Assembly (NCBI GenBank): GCA_023897205.1
Contig: JAHWDD010000005.1
Location: 4,154,001-4,218,000 of the forward strand
Direction of reading: 5' to 3'
DNA: 64,000 nt
From: Exophiala sp. HKRS030
Lineage: Eukaryota > Ascomycota > Eurotiomycetes > Chaetothyriales > Herpotrichiellaceae
Below the pieces are notes generated by a model. That model did not search any database. It was not told the origin of the DNA and worked only from the letters and a program-made list of their open reading frames with translations. The translations under genes and the position numbers were made by a program. Numbering within the stretch: the stretch's first letter is position 1; each line of letters begins with the position of its first letter. This document shows positions 1-11,323 of the stretch, one piece after another.

Positions 1-151
1 TGGTGTAAACAACACGACAGGCATTTCATGGGCTAAGCACTGCTGATCACCTGTGCATTGCGTGAGGTGGCTTTGTACTCCGTCCCTGAAGGCGCCAAGA
101 ATCGCTTCCCACCCAAAAAACGACAAAAATATAATGTGATACAGGCTGCAC

Positions 152-158
152 AAAAAAA
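152..158 (-). terminator. Pol III terminator of tRNA-Ser
   Basis: Seven A on the plus strand, i.e. a T7 run on the transcribed strand, lies 7 nt past the last tRNA base. This is a standard RNA polymerase III stop and argues that the disrupted tRNA gene is still a Pol III unit. Confidence 0.7.
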
Positions 159-193
159 GTTGATACGACACCTGCAGGATTCGAACCTGCGCT

Positions 194-245
194 CTGAAGG
201 GAAAGTTAGCTTTGTCTCTATCAGGAGTATCTGGAATCTGCTTAC
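194..245 (-). other. spliceosomal-type intron inside tRNA-Ser
   Basis: This 52-nt insertion in the variable arm begins GTAAGC and ends CTTCAG. It has a GCTAAC branch-point match at 205-210, followed by a pyrimidine-rich TTTCCCTTC tract. It lies between the A and B boxes. Excision at GT/AG joins TTCGGG to AGCGCAGG, the standard variable arm of fungal tRNA-Ser. Length and signals equal those of the mRNA introns elsewhere in this window. Confidence 0.85.
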
Positions 246-261
246 CCCGAAGGAACTACCT

Positions 262-279
262 GGCATACAGGGAACTGCA
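262..279 (-). other. canonical tRNA intron of tRNA-Ser
   Basis: 18 nt between A37 and A38, the position cut by the tRNA splicing endonuclease. Removal closes the CTACC/GGTAG anticodon stem. Confidence 0.88.
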
Positions 280-316
280 TAGCAGGGTAGCGCGATAACC
301 ACTCCGCCAAAGTGCC

Positions 317-3300
317 CATCGAAGTCTCCTAGGACGCCCGTGAAGACACCGAGTTATTTGAGGAAATTTTGACTAATAAAAAATATAAATATCCATTTTT
401 GTATTTTGGATCTTGGCTGGATGAGCTCCAGTTATTCGGTGGGTGAAGCCAGGCAATGTGCAACTTTTGAACGTGAAGCCATTCTATTCCATTGCAGTAA
501 CATAACATTTCATTCTGGACAATGGTGTTAGGGACGCTGGCCTGGTAGAATTACCTCCTTGCGTAAGGACTGGCATATAGTTTGTGACGACCATGATTCT
601 ACTTGTGACAAAAGATCTTGTCGCTATATCGTCTTTAAGCACAGAAGGGTCATCCCAGTAATACTTGTATCGATGATCGATGGTGTCGTCTTTACGGACA
701 GTAAAGTCATCTACCAGCTCGCCACCGGTGAATAACAACGGTAAATGATATCTCAAAGGGCAACCTCAGAATCATGCTCAAGCATTCAATGCAGGCAACT
801 CGGGTGCGTTCCGCAGAAGTCTCGCGGGCGGCTCGAACATGGGCTTTGCCGCTTGGATGTAATACGAGAAATCATTCCCCCAAACTTGGGCGGCGCGCCA
901 GTCGATTGCGAACATTCTGGATATCACCTGTCTTTCAACATCATCTTTCTGAGCATCATGTCTTCAGAGCACGTTTTTCTGTCTCACTATGAAACTCTAT
1001 AGGAAAGCCAGCGATCACTCATATACATCACTAAGAAAAGATGATCGTGGCTTGGCAGACAACGGCGATGTCTTGCACTCCTTCCTGAGCCGTGGACCAG
1101 GCGAGGCGCACCTTCCTATCCTGGAATATGGGCGAAGGCTGAAGCGGGAAATCTGGGGAGGCCTGGGCAGGCCTGGGCAGGCGCCGACAAATAAAGGTAG
1201 GCAGGAAAGAAACGTCTTCCGAGGGATGGATGACTGCCAAAATGGGAACTTCCCAGTGCCAGCGGGCGTGACCTCCTGTTTCTAGACTGTTGTGGCCACC
1301 GCTGCCTTCAAGGAGGGATTACATCCGGCTAAAAACTGGGTGGATCTCCAGCTGACCTATGCTGAGAGTATGACCGGCATCATGCTGGACGAGGTGAGCA
1401 AGAAATAGCATCTAGTGCACTGGCGAGGTATCAACAGGTATAGACTTCCCACGAGGCTGCGGATGCAAGCCGCTCCCTAGTATGAGAGGTTTCGGTACTG
1501 ATGTTGGTACCATGCGGTCATACCGATCACTTGGATCTTTGGGAGGACGCACTTTACAAAGCCAAGGCATCCAGTCATCGACGCAAACGCCAGCGGATAT
1601 CAAACCTAAGGTCGACAGCCGGCGCGGTGCTCAGACTAAGGCAAGGGTATGGTTTTACAGTCACATCTTTCTATTCAAACTCATACCGTTGATCTAGAAC
1701 TCCCGCCCACCCTTTCAGATTTGTCGCGAATACCGTTCGTTTTTCTTTCTTTGCGACTAGGGAGATTGCTCTCTTTCCCAGGCCATAATACGGCGTGAAT
1801 GGAGGCAATTAAGAATTATAAGAGTAGAGAACATCGGGGCAGAACGAGGCAGTATAACTACGCCTCATGGGCGGGGATGGTGCTCTTGTACCCATGGGCG
1901 TATTCGCTGAGGCGCAAGCCAATTCTGGTCTTCGCAAAAGGTTAGCGCACGGGCTTGCAAGGAGATTGACTGATACAGCTTCGGATCTTAGGTTCCTAAA
2001 ACTGTACCCTCGCGGATAGTCGTGTAAACTTTCCACATCCTCAAAGAGAGGTACCTAAGAAGTATGGCGTGAGTATCTAATACCAGAGGGGCCCAGAAAC
2101 GGGACTGAGCACAGCTGGTGAGAAGGATGAGTAGGCTGAGCGGCCCAGGCTGAGGCTAAGCCGAAGTTGAGCCAGGTCACATGATGCCTGAGTAAAGCGG
2201 CACGCTACGCTTCTAGATCGGTGCCAAGACTAGACCACCATTCTCCTCATAACGAGGGTACATCAAAATCATTAAAGATCTGATTATCTTCCCCCAAAGC
2301 TGGATAAGATGCACAGGCAGGGATCTTGGGATCTTGCATTGTAGTTCAAATACGTCACCTCGGCGATTATTTCGTTCGAAGCCTAAGACAGAAGAATGTC
2401 GTTATTTCACTTCAGCACCGTGATTTAGGATGATTGTTAAACCTACATATCGGCAAACATGTTCGATTATCCTAGGCAGCATCTTTTAGTTGATCTTTTT
2501 CGTCCGGCATTGCATGACGTTGTGGCATCTTCTCTGTAAGGAGAGGCCGAGGCTTGGTGTTACTGCAGCTGGGTCAATCGGGGAGATCGCTGGATAAGCC
2601 GGCAAATCTGCTCCTGGCAAAGCTCCAGTCTGATTCCAATCGAGCCACTACTCAGCATTGTTGAAGACCTGAAGTGCATGCACATTGCGTGTTGTCAACT
2701 TGAGACTTGAATGGGGGTTCTTGTCAAGCTTCCGGTCATGCGGGCACGGACATGAATCTTCATTCTTACAGTGGTATAGGATCCTGCAGTAAAGAGTCAT
2801 TGAAGATGGATATTATCACGGCAGCGACGCTCCAACTCTCAAGACGTGAGGGATCACTCTCATGCTTCCCTCTTGATGTGAAAGGTTGTGTTGGTTGATT
2901 AATTGATACTCAGAGATATAGATATCCCACAGGCAACGAGCCAGGACTCAAGACAAATGCTGTTTGATTCTCGGATCAAATCGAATAATAGGATATCCAC
3001 AGTTGTAGTTCTGGACTCTACACTAAGTTCCAACGTAACGAGATTGACAAAACAGACGAGGCTCTTTTCCAGGGGTGGAGAATGGTGGAGCATGGTGGAG
3101 TCAGGGGTCAGAGAGGCAGCCATCCACGTGGGGAAATCCAAAACAAGCTAAACCACTTTTGAGCATTAAAATCTCCATAACAGTAAATAGTTTTCCATCC
3201 GTCGAAATCTAGTCCTTTCCCATCTCCACTTCTCGCCTCTTCCGGCGCTGTCACTCTGCCCTTCTTTGCTTAGACTCGCATGGCTCTTTTGATGGACAGA

Positions 3301-3570
3301 TTTTGCATACAACTTGCCACGTCTTGGCTCCAGATGGCTTGGTGGCGTCGAATTCATGTACGTTGCTGCGACGCTAATGTCGAACGAAAGCACAACATAT
3401 TCGCAAGCTGTGGCACCGGCGATGGCTTCAGATCAGCTCGTATATCGCGGCAGGCCCCGTGGCGAGCTTCGTAAAAGGGAACGCCGTGGCTGATATTTTC
3501 CCTCGAAACTTTGTGATTCTTCCTCGTCTTCTCTGCACGTTCACTCTTCCACGGCAAGGATCCCGCCAAG
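317..3570. other. gene-poor region, nothing recognised
   Basis: About 3.2 kb with only short overlapping open frames of biased composition and no domain, splice pattern or RNA gene I can defend. A 10-bp direct repeat (gcctgggcag twice, 1161-1180) is the only small-scale structure. The last few hundred bases must hold the promoter and 5' leader of the DUF3176 gene. Confidence 0.5.
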
Positions 3571-5520
3571 ATGGAATATGAGAAGAACGTGCTCGCCAAC
3601 ACTTCTCCGGTACAGTCAGTCGACTCGGTTGAAGCCCGTGAGGCGGCCCAAGCAGCTGAAGATCAGAAAAACCGTGACTATGGCCAGAATCAACCAAGTG
3701 TCGAAAGATGGTGGGTATGGGAACTATTCGCCTGGTTCATCTGTGTCGCCGCGTTGCTGGGTATGGTTGGCTTCTTAGCACCAACAAACCAGAAACCAGT
3801 TCCAAAGTGGGTTCTTTCACAGGAGTTCAACGGTCGTACCTACGGCTTCAGCGTCTCAATAAATTCTATCTTGTCAATCTTCTCCACGATTGTCAAATCG
3901 GCCTTGTTGATTCCTGTCGCTGCTAGTATCAGCCAACTGAAGTGGCTGTGGTTCTCCGATGGCCATAAATTGTCCGACTTTCAGCTTTTCGACGCGGCCA
4001 AGGGAGGCCCCTTGGGATCGATGATGATTCTCTGGAGCATGAAGGGCCGGTGAGTAGTCTTGGTCCACTTACCCAGCTCGCCTATCTGACACAAATTGCA
4101 GAAACCTTGTGTGCCTCGGAGCCATAATCACTATAGGCTCACTGGCTCTTGACTTCTCCTTCCAACAACTGGTCACTTATCCTCCAACTCCAGTACGAGT
4201 CGACCCTGCATATATGCCAGCTACTGCCACGTATAGCAACTATCTCGCTATCCCTCCAAGTAATTGTATGTATGCGTGCTCCTATAGAGATATCCCATCA
4301 GACTGACCTTCCTAGCCGCGATGAGTGCGGATTTAGGGCCGGACTCGAAAATGACTTCTGCCTTGAAAATCGCAGTAAACGCCGTCGATACAACTGTCGA
4401 TATCGTTCCGGACTGCCGCACTGGCAACTGCACCTGGCCAGCGGCCTATGCTTCGATCGCAGTGTGCAGCGAGTGTCTCGATGCCAGTCCAAAGATTGTC
4501 GAAAGCTGTGGTACCTATGGGGAGGGTGATACAGCCACGCCGTATTGCAATTACTCATATCCTGGAGAGAACTCACTCGGAGCAGGTCTCAAAATTTCCG
4601 GAATGTTTGATAGTACTACCACCCTACGAACAATCTTTGCTGCTTCTTCGGACATTTACTCCGAGAACTCGTTGTTCTTCAAAGATATGAAATCGCCTCT
4701 CGCCATTCTGCAGACGTTAGGCACGACACAGGGCAATTCCAATGCAGTCACCCCTCATGGCGTGGAATGTGCCTTGTTCTACTGTGTCAAAAAATATTCT
4801 GGGTCCGTGAATCAGACCGTATTTCAGGAAACTTTGCTTGACACATATCGCAATGACAATGCGACATATACCCCTGCCACGACTACGGACGATGGGCAGA
4901 CGACGCCAAGGGGCGACTATCAGATCACGGCGCCAGAGGAATTCATGAAAGGCACGTCTCACAATGGCAGTCTTCAGTTTGCTGTCACTGCCAATGCCTC
5001 GGTCGCCATGGAATACTATTTCTTTACGCTTCAGAGTATCGCAGGAAAGATCACGCAGAATCCAACCTTCAATGCTTTTGTGCCCACCAACTGGATGGCT
5101 TATATCTGGCCACTTGATACAGATGGCTACAGTCAAGCAATGAGTTACATTGCCGGAAATGCGACCAATGCTATACGCATGGCGAGTTTGGCGTCCCCAC
5201 CCAACCTAAAGGAAGCGGGTACAGTTTGGCAGGATCAACCAAAAGTCAAGGTTATCTGGTACTGGATAATCGTACCAGGAGTCCTCATCGTGCTCAGTTT
5301 TCTCTTCCTGATCCTGACAATGGTGGAGAGTGCCAGGAGGGGTGCGATCCTCTGGAAGAGCTCACCTTTGGCCGCATTTTATCATCCTTTGACCAAAGAA
5401 GGCAGAGAGAAATTGACCAAAGCATCGGGCCCTAGGCAACTGGAGGAGATTGCTGCAGATATTACTGTTAAGGCCGAAAGAACTGAGAAAGGGCCACGTC
5501 TTGTTCAACCTAGCCAGTAG
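3571..5520 (+). CDS. DUF3176 family membrane protein
   Basis: Three exons (3571-4049, 4102-4265, 4316-5520) give 615 aa. The introns are 52 and 50 nt with GTGAGT/GCAG and GTATGT/CTAG borders. Phases match across both junctions. Near the N-terminus are membrane segments (WFICVAALLGMVGFLA) and the family block ALLIPVAASISQLKWLWF followed by LSDFQLFDAAKGGP, typical of DUF3176. A long Cys- and Asn-rich, probably extracytoplasmic, region follows. A strong final helix (VPGVLIVLSFLFLILTM) lies before a basic cytoplasmic tail. Function is unknown in this large, often expanded fungal family. The family call is from recognised motifs; the orientation is inference. Confidence 0.85.
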
Positions 5521-5942
5521 CGGAAGCAGTTGTTCCTCTGCAAAAGAGGTGTTTTTCGGATCCAAAGATCACGCATTGACAAACTAATTTACGAAATTCA
5601 CCCAGAGACTGTCGCTATCCCACTTATTCACTGGTCGAATGTGATGTCTACATGTGACTGAGCCGATCTTCTGACTCTATACGGAATCCCACAATAACTT
5701 CCCGCTTGCGTGAAGTTCCATCACTTGTTTCAGGCCTTGAAAGCATACACTGTAAAAACTGCCGATCTCAATTCCCTCGATCTTTGATCGCCACTGCCTG
5801 ATTTCAATTCACTGTCGCCGGCTGCCTTGGGAGAAGATGACCTCGTGCGATCTCGTCTGTTCCGCCTCTCGTGTTCCTCTACCAACCTCCAACTCTCCTC
5901 ATTATCTGGACTTGATTCGTCAGAAGAGAAAATCACCGCAAG
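5521..5942. other. intergenic, promoter of GTPase gene
   Basis: About 420 bp between two plus-strand genes. No gene or clear regulatory element seen. Confidence 0.5.
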
Positions 5943-8390
5943 ATGACGACTCTTCCTTTGCCGGGAGCTCTGGCTCTCAATACGGCGCGGCAGCTTCGGT
6001 ACCCTCCATACAGAGAGCCTCATTTTCAATCGGCGGTCTTGAAGGCCAAGGCAGCGTGCCTTGATGCCCGTGATCTGCTTCTGCAATTCGAAGAACAAGA
6101 TCCACTCGCACATATAAGAGAAGCACATCGATTAGCTAATTATGAGGCCCCAACCACTTATCGACTCGGTCTCGTCGGAGCCTCCGGTGATGGAAAAAGC
6201 AGCACACTAAACTCAATTCTTGGACAGCAAGGACTTGCTAAAGCAGAAGCATGTGGAAAAGCTGTAACTCACTATCCCATTGAATTCGGACATACATCCT
6301 CAACCCAAAAGGCGCCATTCTATATCAGTGCCAAACTCCAGAGAGGTGAAGTCCTTCGCGATTACCTCTGTCGGCTTTTGCACAACTTTCATCGGCCCAC
6401 TCTCGAGGAAGAAGAGCCTTTGAGTGGTGAGGAATTCGAAGACATGATGGCCAACAGGAAAGAGGCCCAGGAGATTTTCAATGCCTTGTTCGGCGATATG
6501 TGTGACTACCAAGACTTAACTTTTGACCTGGACGAGCAATTCAACATGGAGCCCGCGCTAGCACGAATCGCCGAACTTGTGACCAAATTGAGGTATCCGC
6601 CCAGCACTACTTCAGAAGGTGTCTGGGAACAAGAAGCACAAACACCAGAAGAATTGGATGACAAATTATCCTTCATTCAAGAAACAGGACTGTGGCCGGT
6701 TGTGGAGCACGTCAAGATTTCTTCAAGCGAAGTAAAACTTGGCCGCCACCTGGTCATGGTCGATCTTCCAGGAACTCAAGATGTGAACACTGCCAGAGTA
6801 AACATTGCAATGAGGTATAGAGCCAAATGCGACTTTCTACTACTCGTCGTGAATATTGGCCGTGTAGTGACCAATGCTCTTCTTGAGCAAACAGTTTCAT
6901 CCATGAGAAAGGAAAAGAATGAAGACGGAACATTCAAGTTCAGAATTGCCGTTGTTTGTACCCATGCTGGCGACATTCCAAGTGGGAAAGAAAGGCTGAG
7001 CCTGGAAAAACTGGTCAAAGACAAGACACAGCTTCTCAAAGCGAAGAAAGATCTTGAACAGCTGGAGAACAATGACACAATCTTCCGGCCGGAATATGTA
7101 AAACAGAAGTCGGCACTCGAAAAGCTCATCGACGGCATCCTCATTCAGGCAAGAAATTCAAGGGTTCAAGCACAGCTTCACGCTAAATATGGTCGGGATC
7201 TGCAGGTTTTCTGTGTGGATAACACTCTCCACTGGGACGGTAATGTCAACGAAGACATCTCAGGAATTTCGCAGCTCCAGGAATTCGTTGCAGATCTTCC
7301 TCATGAACAACTCTTCAAGCACAACAGCGGATTTCTAGCGACGGATCTTCCAGCATTTGCTCAGTCTGTCGAGACGTTATTGTCTTCCTGTCGAGTCGAC
7401 AAAAACCTTGATCAGCGTCCACGTTTGCCAGATCCCGATATTCTTCGTGAGACCATATCGGAATTGCGCGCGTTGAACGCTGATCTGCGTCGTTGCTTCG
7501 CTCATCGTATTGACCAACCTTTGATGCAGGAGGCCTACAATATTGTGAATAGGTGCATCACTGCGTTGGATGCGTCAAGTAAATGGAGGTGGAACTCGGT
7601 TCTGGCTTGGATAAGTCATCGCGGTACTCACAAAACCACGAAACTAGGAGAACACTGCTGGAACAGTAAATTCGTGGAGTGTTTCAGATCTGTGCTTTCT
7701 GCGCTATGGCACCATCTCGAAGCTGACAGTAAAGATTCGATCAAGCGATTGCGTGGCAATATTGAATCACGGTGGAAGACGTACCGCACACGATGCTTCG
7801 AGGCTGATCCAGGATCTCAAATCCCAGTATCCGTTATATCCAGGCTGGATATCATCAAACGTATCTTCGATTCTGTGATCAAGGACTGCCATAACGAGGT
7901 GAGCAGAATCAGACGTGATGCGATGTCGATGCACCCTGCATGTTACGTTAAACAGATCATGGAAAGAGGGTATGCAGATGCTCAGATTCCTACCGGTATG
8001 ACTCTTCTTTACCTAAATCATACGGGCAATCGCTAAATAATCGCAGGAAAAGGGTCTATGCAAAAGCGGTTCGAAATACTGTCCAACCATATTTGCAGCA
8101 ATGAATTCGTTCCAAAATACCGCGACTACTTAGTCACGGATCACAGCAAGGCAGTAGCAAAGGCGGTCGGAAGAATTGAGACCTGCATTGAACAGCAGAT
8201 CAGCATCATCGAAGCAGATTTGGCACTTGTTCAAACTCCTAAAGGGCAGGAAAAGCTATTCCAGAAGTACCCAGAGCTCGGCGCGAAGGCGGAGCTTATG
8301 CTACTTCGTCTGCAAAAGCATGTATTGGAGTGCAATGAGGAGGCTACAACAGCACGCGAGATGGCGAAGGAGCAATACGGTCTATTATGA
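5943..8390 (+). CDS. large dynamin/SLIP-GC-like GTPase
   Basis: Two exons (5943-7995, 8047-8390), 798 aa, with a 51-nt GTATGA/GCAG intron that keeps frame. The P-loop GASGDGKSS is near residues 79-87 and a G3 motif DLPGTQD near 273. The roughly 190-residue spacing between them is that of dynamin-superfamily or nuclear GTPase SLIP-GC-like proteins rather than small GTPases. Downstream is a long helical region with charged, coiled-coil-like segments. Fungi carry many such stand-alone GTPases in variable regions, and their roles are mostly unknown. VVCTHAGD may be the G4 element but lacks the classical NKxD. No membrane segment or obvious C-terminal effector domain is present. The start is the first ATG with continuous frame. 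Confidence 0.8.
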
Positions 8391-9554
8391 TTGTCGCTCC
8401 TTGACAGACACGGACTTCAATAAGTGGTTGAAAAGATATTTCTTGAATAGGCCTCTCACGGTTCCAAAAGGAGGCGAACAGGGCTACGAGGGCTAGACAC
8501 CTTCGATCTATATCGGTTGATATGTCGGGTAGTCAACTTCGAAGAGTATCGAGTGGTGTGCTGAATGCTCGGTGGCTAGCACTGCTGTCATGATTAGAAG
8601 TTGTAGCATGGATCATGTAAAAGAATCATCATCAGGAGAGTTTGTCATCAGGCCCTTGTTTACGCACTCTTACCCACATCTTTCGATGAAAGGATAGGCT
8701 CAGATAGGTTATGAGACAAACACAATACTACCTTCCAAAGATCGCCACAAACATGTCCCTTTCTTCGTTATATAATCCTTTTGAAAAGTGCTGTCCATGA
8801 GCGTGAGGCCTTTGGGCTCTTACCTCCAGTGTAGCACTTGTGTTTCACAAAGCAAGGTGCACTTTGCACTCCGCCGTGCTTTCAAAGATAAGCAACCTAT
8901 CGTTCAGCCAACCTATCCCGAGAAGGGGAATCCAAAAGTTGCTCAAATCATTCTTTCACCCGAATGCCGCCAACAAACAATGGCACAACTCTTGTGGTAG
9001 AAAACCGTGCAACAGATGCAATTGTTATGCATATCATGCTGATACTAATTTAGAAGTGCTCTTCCGAAGCACAGATGCCAAAAATGCATGATCCCTGATC
9101 AGGAGGGTAAGGGTCATCACAGGTTTCGTAAAGAATTTATCTCTGAACTAAGGTTCTCGTGTCTTTGATCTCACCGTCTGCCGATGCGGTGGACATTCCT
9201 GCCGTCGGCTTCTTCGAACCAACGCTGAACCGCACAGCTATCTGCGAAGCTGGCTAGATTCCCGGCGCTCGTGTTCAGTCATCTCGCTGTCGAACTCAGA
9301 GTATGTACCCGAGTTGCTGAAATATCGCCAACTTGCTGTGGCAGTATGCGCCAAGCAAATCTTGGCCTCCTTAACTCCGTCTCCGGCTTCCGCCCCAAAA
9401 ATTGAGCATCTCTGCTCCCGATCCACCCCAGGCTCCCCTGGGAATCTGGGGTAGTCTTTCCAGATCCGATAGACCCCAGATCGGGGGTCAGCATCGGCCA
9501 TACAACCTCCCCAAGCTGAACATATAATCTCAAAAATGTACGCCACTGCGAGGG
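8391..9554. other. intergenic, nothing recognised
   Basis: 1.2 kb between the GTPase and the MFS gene. Short frames on the minus strand around 9238-9857 overlap the MFS coding sequence and have no family signature. Confidence 0.5.
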
Positions 9555-9561
9555 TATATAT
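9555..9561 (+). promoter_or_regulatory. TATA-like box of MFS gene
   Basis: TATATAT 63 bp upstream of the MFS start codon, in an otherwise GC-balanced leader. Plausible TATA element, not tested. Confidence 0.4.
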
Positions 9562-9623
9562 GGTCTGGTGGCCTCTGCCCATCTCAGTATTTTTGAATCT
9601 TTCATTAAGGATCTGCTTCTCAT

Positions 9624-11323
9624 ATGGCTGAGTACTTCAAGCGCAAAAGCATGGTTGAGAAGATGGACGTATCGGAGATCGAGCGTAAAGGCTTGGAGAT
9701 CGACATCGTGGAGAACCAGGATCCCCACGATCCCTTGAACTGGAGTCCTCTTCGAAAGCTCAGTATACTTTTCATCACTGGAATCTGGATTCTGCTCGGT
9801 ACCACCAACATGATCATCATTGGACCGGCACTTCAGATCATCCCTCAAGAGTTTCACTCTTCTTTCGCTTCGTCAACTTACCTCATCGGTGGCCCTCTGT
9901 TAGCTTACGGCGTATCTTCTTTCATCTGGGTGCCTCTGGGCAACAGGTACGGAGCACGGCTGATTTCAGTGTCTTGCGCAGTGGCGGCTGCGTGCATGAA
10001 CTGCTGGGCAGCCAGAGCAACGTCGTTCGGAAGCCTTGTGGCGGCAAGGACGCTCGCATCTGCATTCTATGCGCCTCCCGAGACACTTGCCCCCCAATTG
10101 ATTGGTGATGTTTTCTATCTGAAAGACCGAGCCAAGGCTATGACATGGATTGGGATCCTGCAAGCTACTGGGTTTGCTGGCGGGCCATTAGTGGGCTCTT
10201 TCATAATCCAAAACGGGTATGTACTTCTGATGAGAATGGCTTGATTGCGTTCCTTACCGGTGCTGACAAAGGATAGATCTCTGGGCTGGAGATGGGTTGA
10301 ATGGATACTGGCCATCATCACTTTCGCCACGGCATTCGGAATGTTTTTACTCCAGCCAGAAACTCAATACACGAAGAGATCTGGGAGCAACTTTCCCCCA
10401 AGAACATGGAAAGACGAGCTGCGGTTCTGGCCAGTAAGCGGCGGCGGGAAACCAAAGTCGCAGAGGTATGGCTGCACTTTGACTATTTCCAACGATTTTC
10501 TAACCTCTTTTTAGCCTTACCAGTGGATTCAAGATCGTCTTCCAATATTTTGGCCACCCAATCATCCTTCTACACATGACTTTCTTTTCTCTATGCTTGG
10601 TTACTAACAGCTATCTGCTGGTAAGTGATCAGTTCTCCACGACGTGGATTGTTCTGACCCGTTCTAGACATCGCAATCCCTCACATACTTAATTGTGTAT
10701 CCTTTCACGATTGGACAATCCGGTCTTACCTTCATTGCTCCTCTGATTGGGACATGGTTGGCGATGCTGTTCTGCGGCATTTTGGCGGATCGACTGTTTA
10801 TCCGCTGGACGACCAGAGAAGGGCCAAAGCCAAAGCCTGAACACCGCTTACCACTTTTGTTGTTCACTGGAGTCGTTGGTATTGCAGGACTTCTGTTGTT
10901 CGGAATCTGCACCCAAGAACACTGCCATTGGGTTGCTCCACTGATTGGTAGCGGTCTGAGTATGCCTCTCCTCAAAATCCCAACCGAACGGAAACTGACA
11001 CATCAATTTCAGTGAGCTTCTGCTTTGTCTCATCCCTCAGCATCTCTTTCGCATACCTTTTGGACGTATACGAGGCTCGAATGGACATGGTGATGGTGAT
11101 TTACAATGGGATGAAGAATCTGGCTGCATTCGGGATCAGTTATGCAATCGTACCGTGGAATACAAGTGCTGGATATTCAGTGCCTTTTGGGGTCATGGCG
11201 GTCATACTGTTCATGGCTCATCTGCTCATGGTTTTGAACTACTTCAAAGGGGAAGCGTTGAGATCATGGACAGCAGGGAGGTTCAAGACTGCTAAAGTCA
11301 CCCATCACGGTGATGCCTTTTGA
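9624..11323 (+). CDS. MFS transporter (DHA1-like)
   Basis: Five exons (9624-10216, 10277-10465, 10515-10620, 10668-10959, 11013-11323) encode 496 aa. All four introns are 47-60 nt with GT-AG ends and phases that join cleanly. The N-terminus carries the DPxNW-type motif (DPLNWSPLRK) typical of fungal DHA1/polyamine-type MFS proteins just before TM1. It is followed by TM helices, GNRYGARL in the TM2-3 loop, and FAYLLDVYEARMD in the C-half. About 12 helices can be counted. It probably exports or imports a small organic molecule across the plasma membrane. It lies upstream of an amidohydrolase and a metallo-beta-lactamase and could serve the same pathway; that link is only positional. Confidence 0.85.

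Larger units (their letters stand above)
166..316 (-). tRNA. tRNA-Ser(GCT) with two introns
   Basis: The 151-nt gene folds into a class II tRNA only after two segments are removed. Acceptor GGCACTT pairs with AGGTGTC (two G-U pairs), discriminator G. The D-stem is GCG/CGC and the anticodon stem CTACC/GGTAG. The loop CTGCTAA has anticodon GCT at 281-283. The T arm GCAGG-TTCGAAT-CCTGC contains the B box. An 18-nt intron (262-279) sits at the canonical place after A37. A further 52-nt segment (194-245) interrupts the variable arm. It starts GTAAGC, ends TTCAG and contains GCTAAC, like a spliceosomal intron. Its removal rebuilds the usual serine variable arm (TTCC-TTCG-GGA-GC) and gives an 81-nt mature tRNA. 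C32 is the site modified by TRM140-type enzymes, one of which is encoded at 37.7 kb. The fold is certain; expression is not shown. Confidence 0.93.

Noticed and set aside
166..316. A partial tandem duplication of the 3' half of tRNA-Ser as the cause of its extra length
   Set aside because: The segment from 245 to 194 aligns loosely with the T-arm half, but GT-AG excision restores the tRNA exactly and the ends and branch site match intron consensus, so an intron is the better account.
9279..9857. 192-aa minus-strand open frame over the MFS start
   Set aside because: It overlaps the well-supported first MFS exon and its sequence has no recognisable family features.
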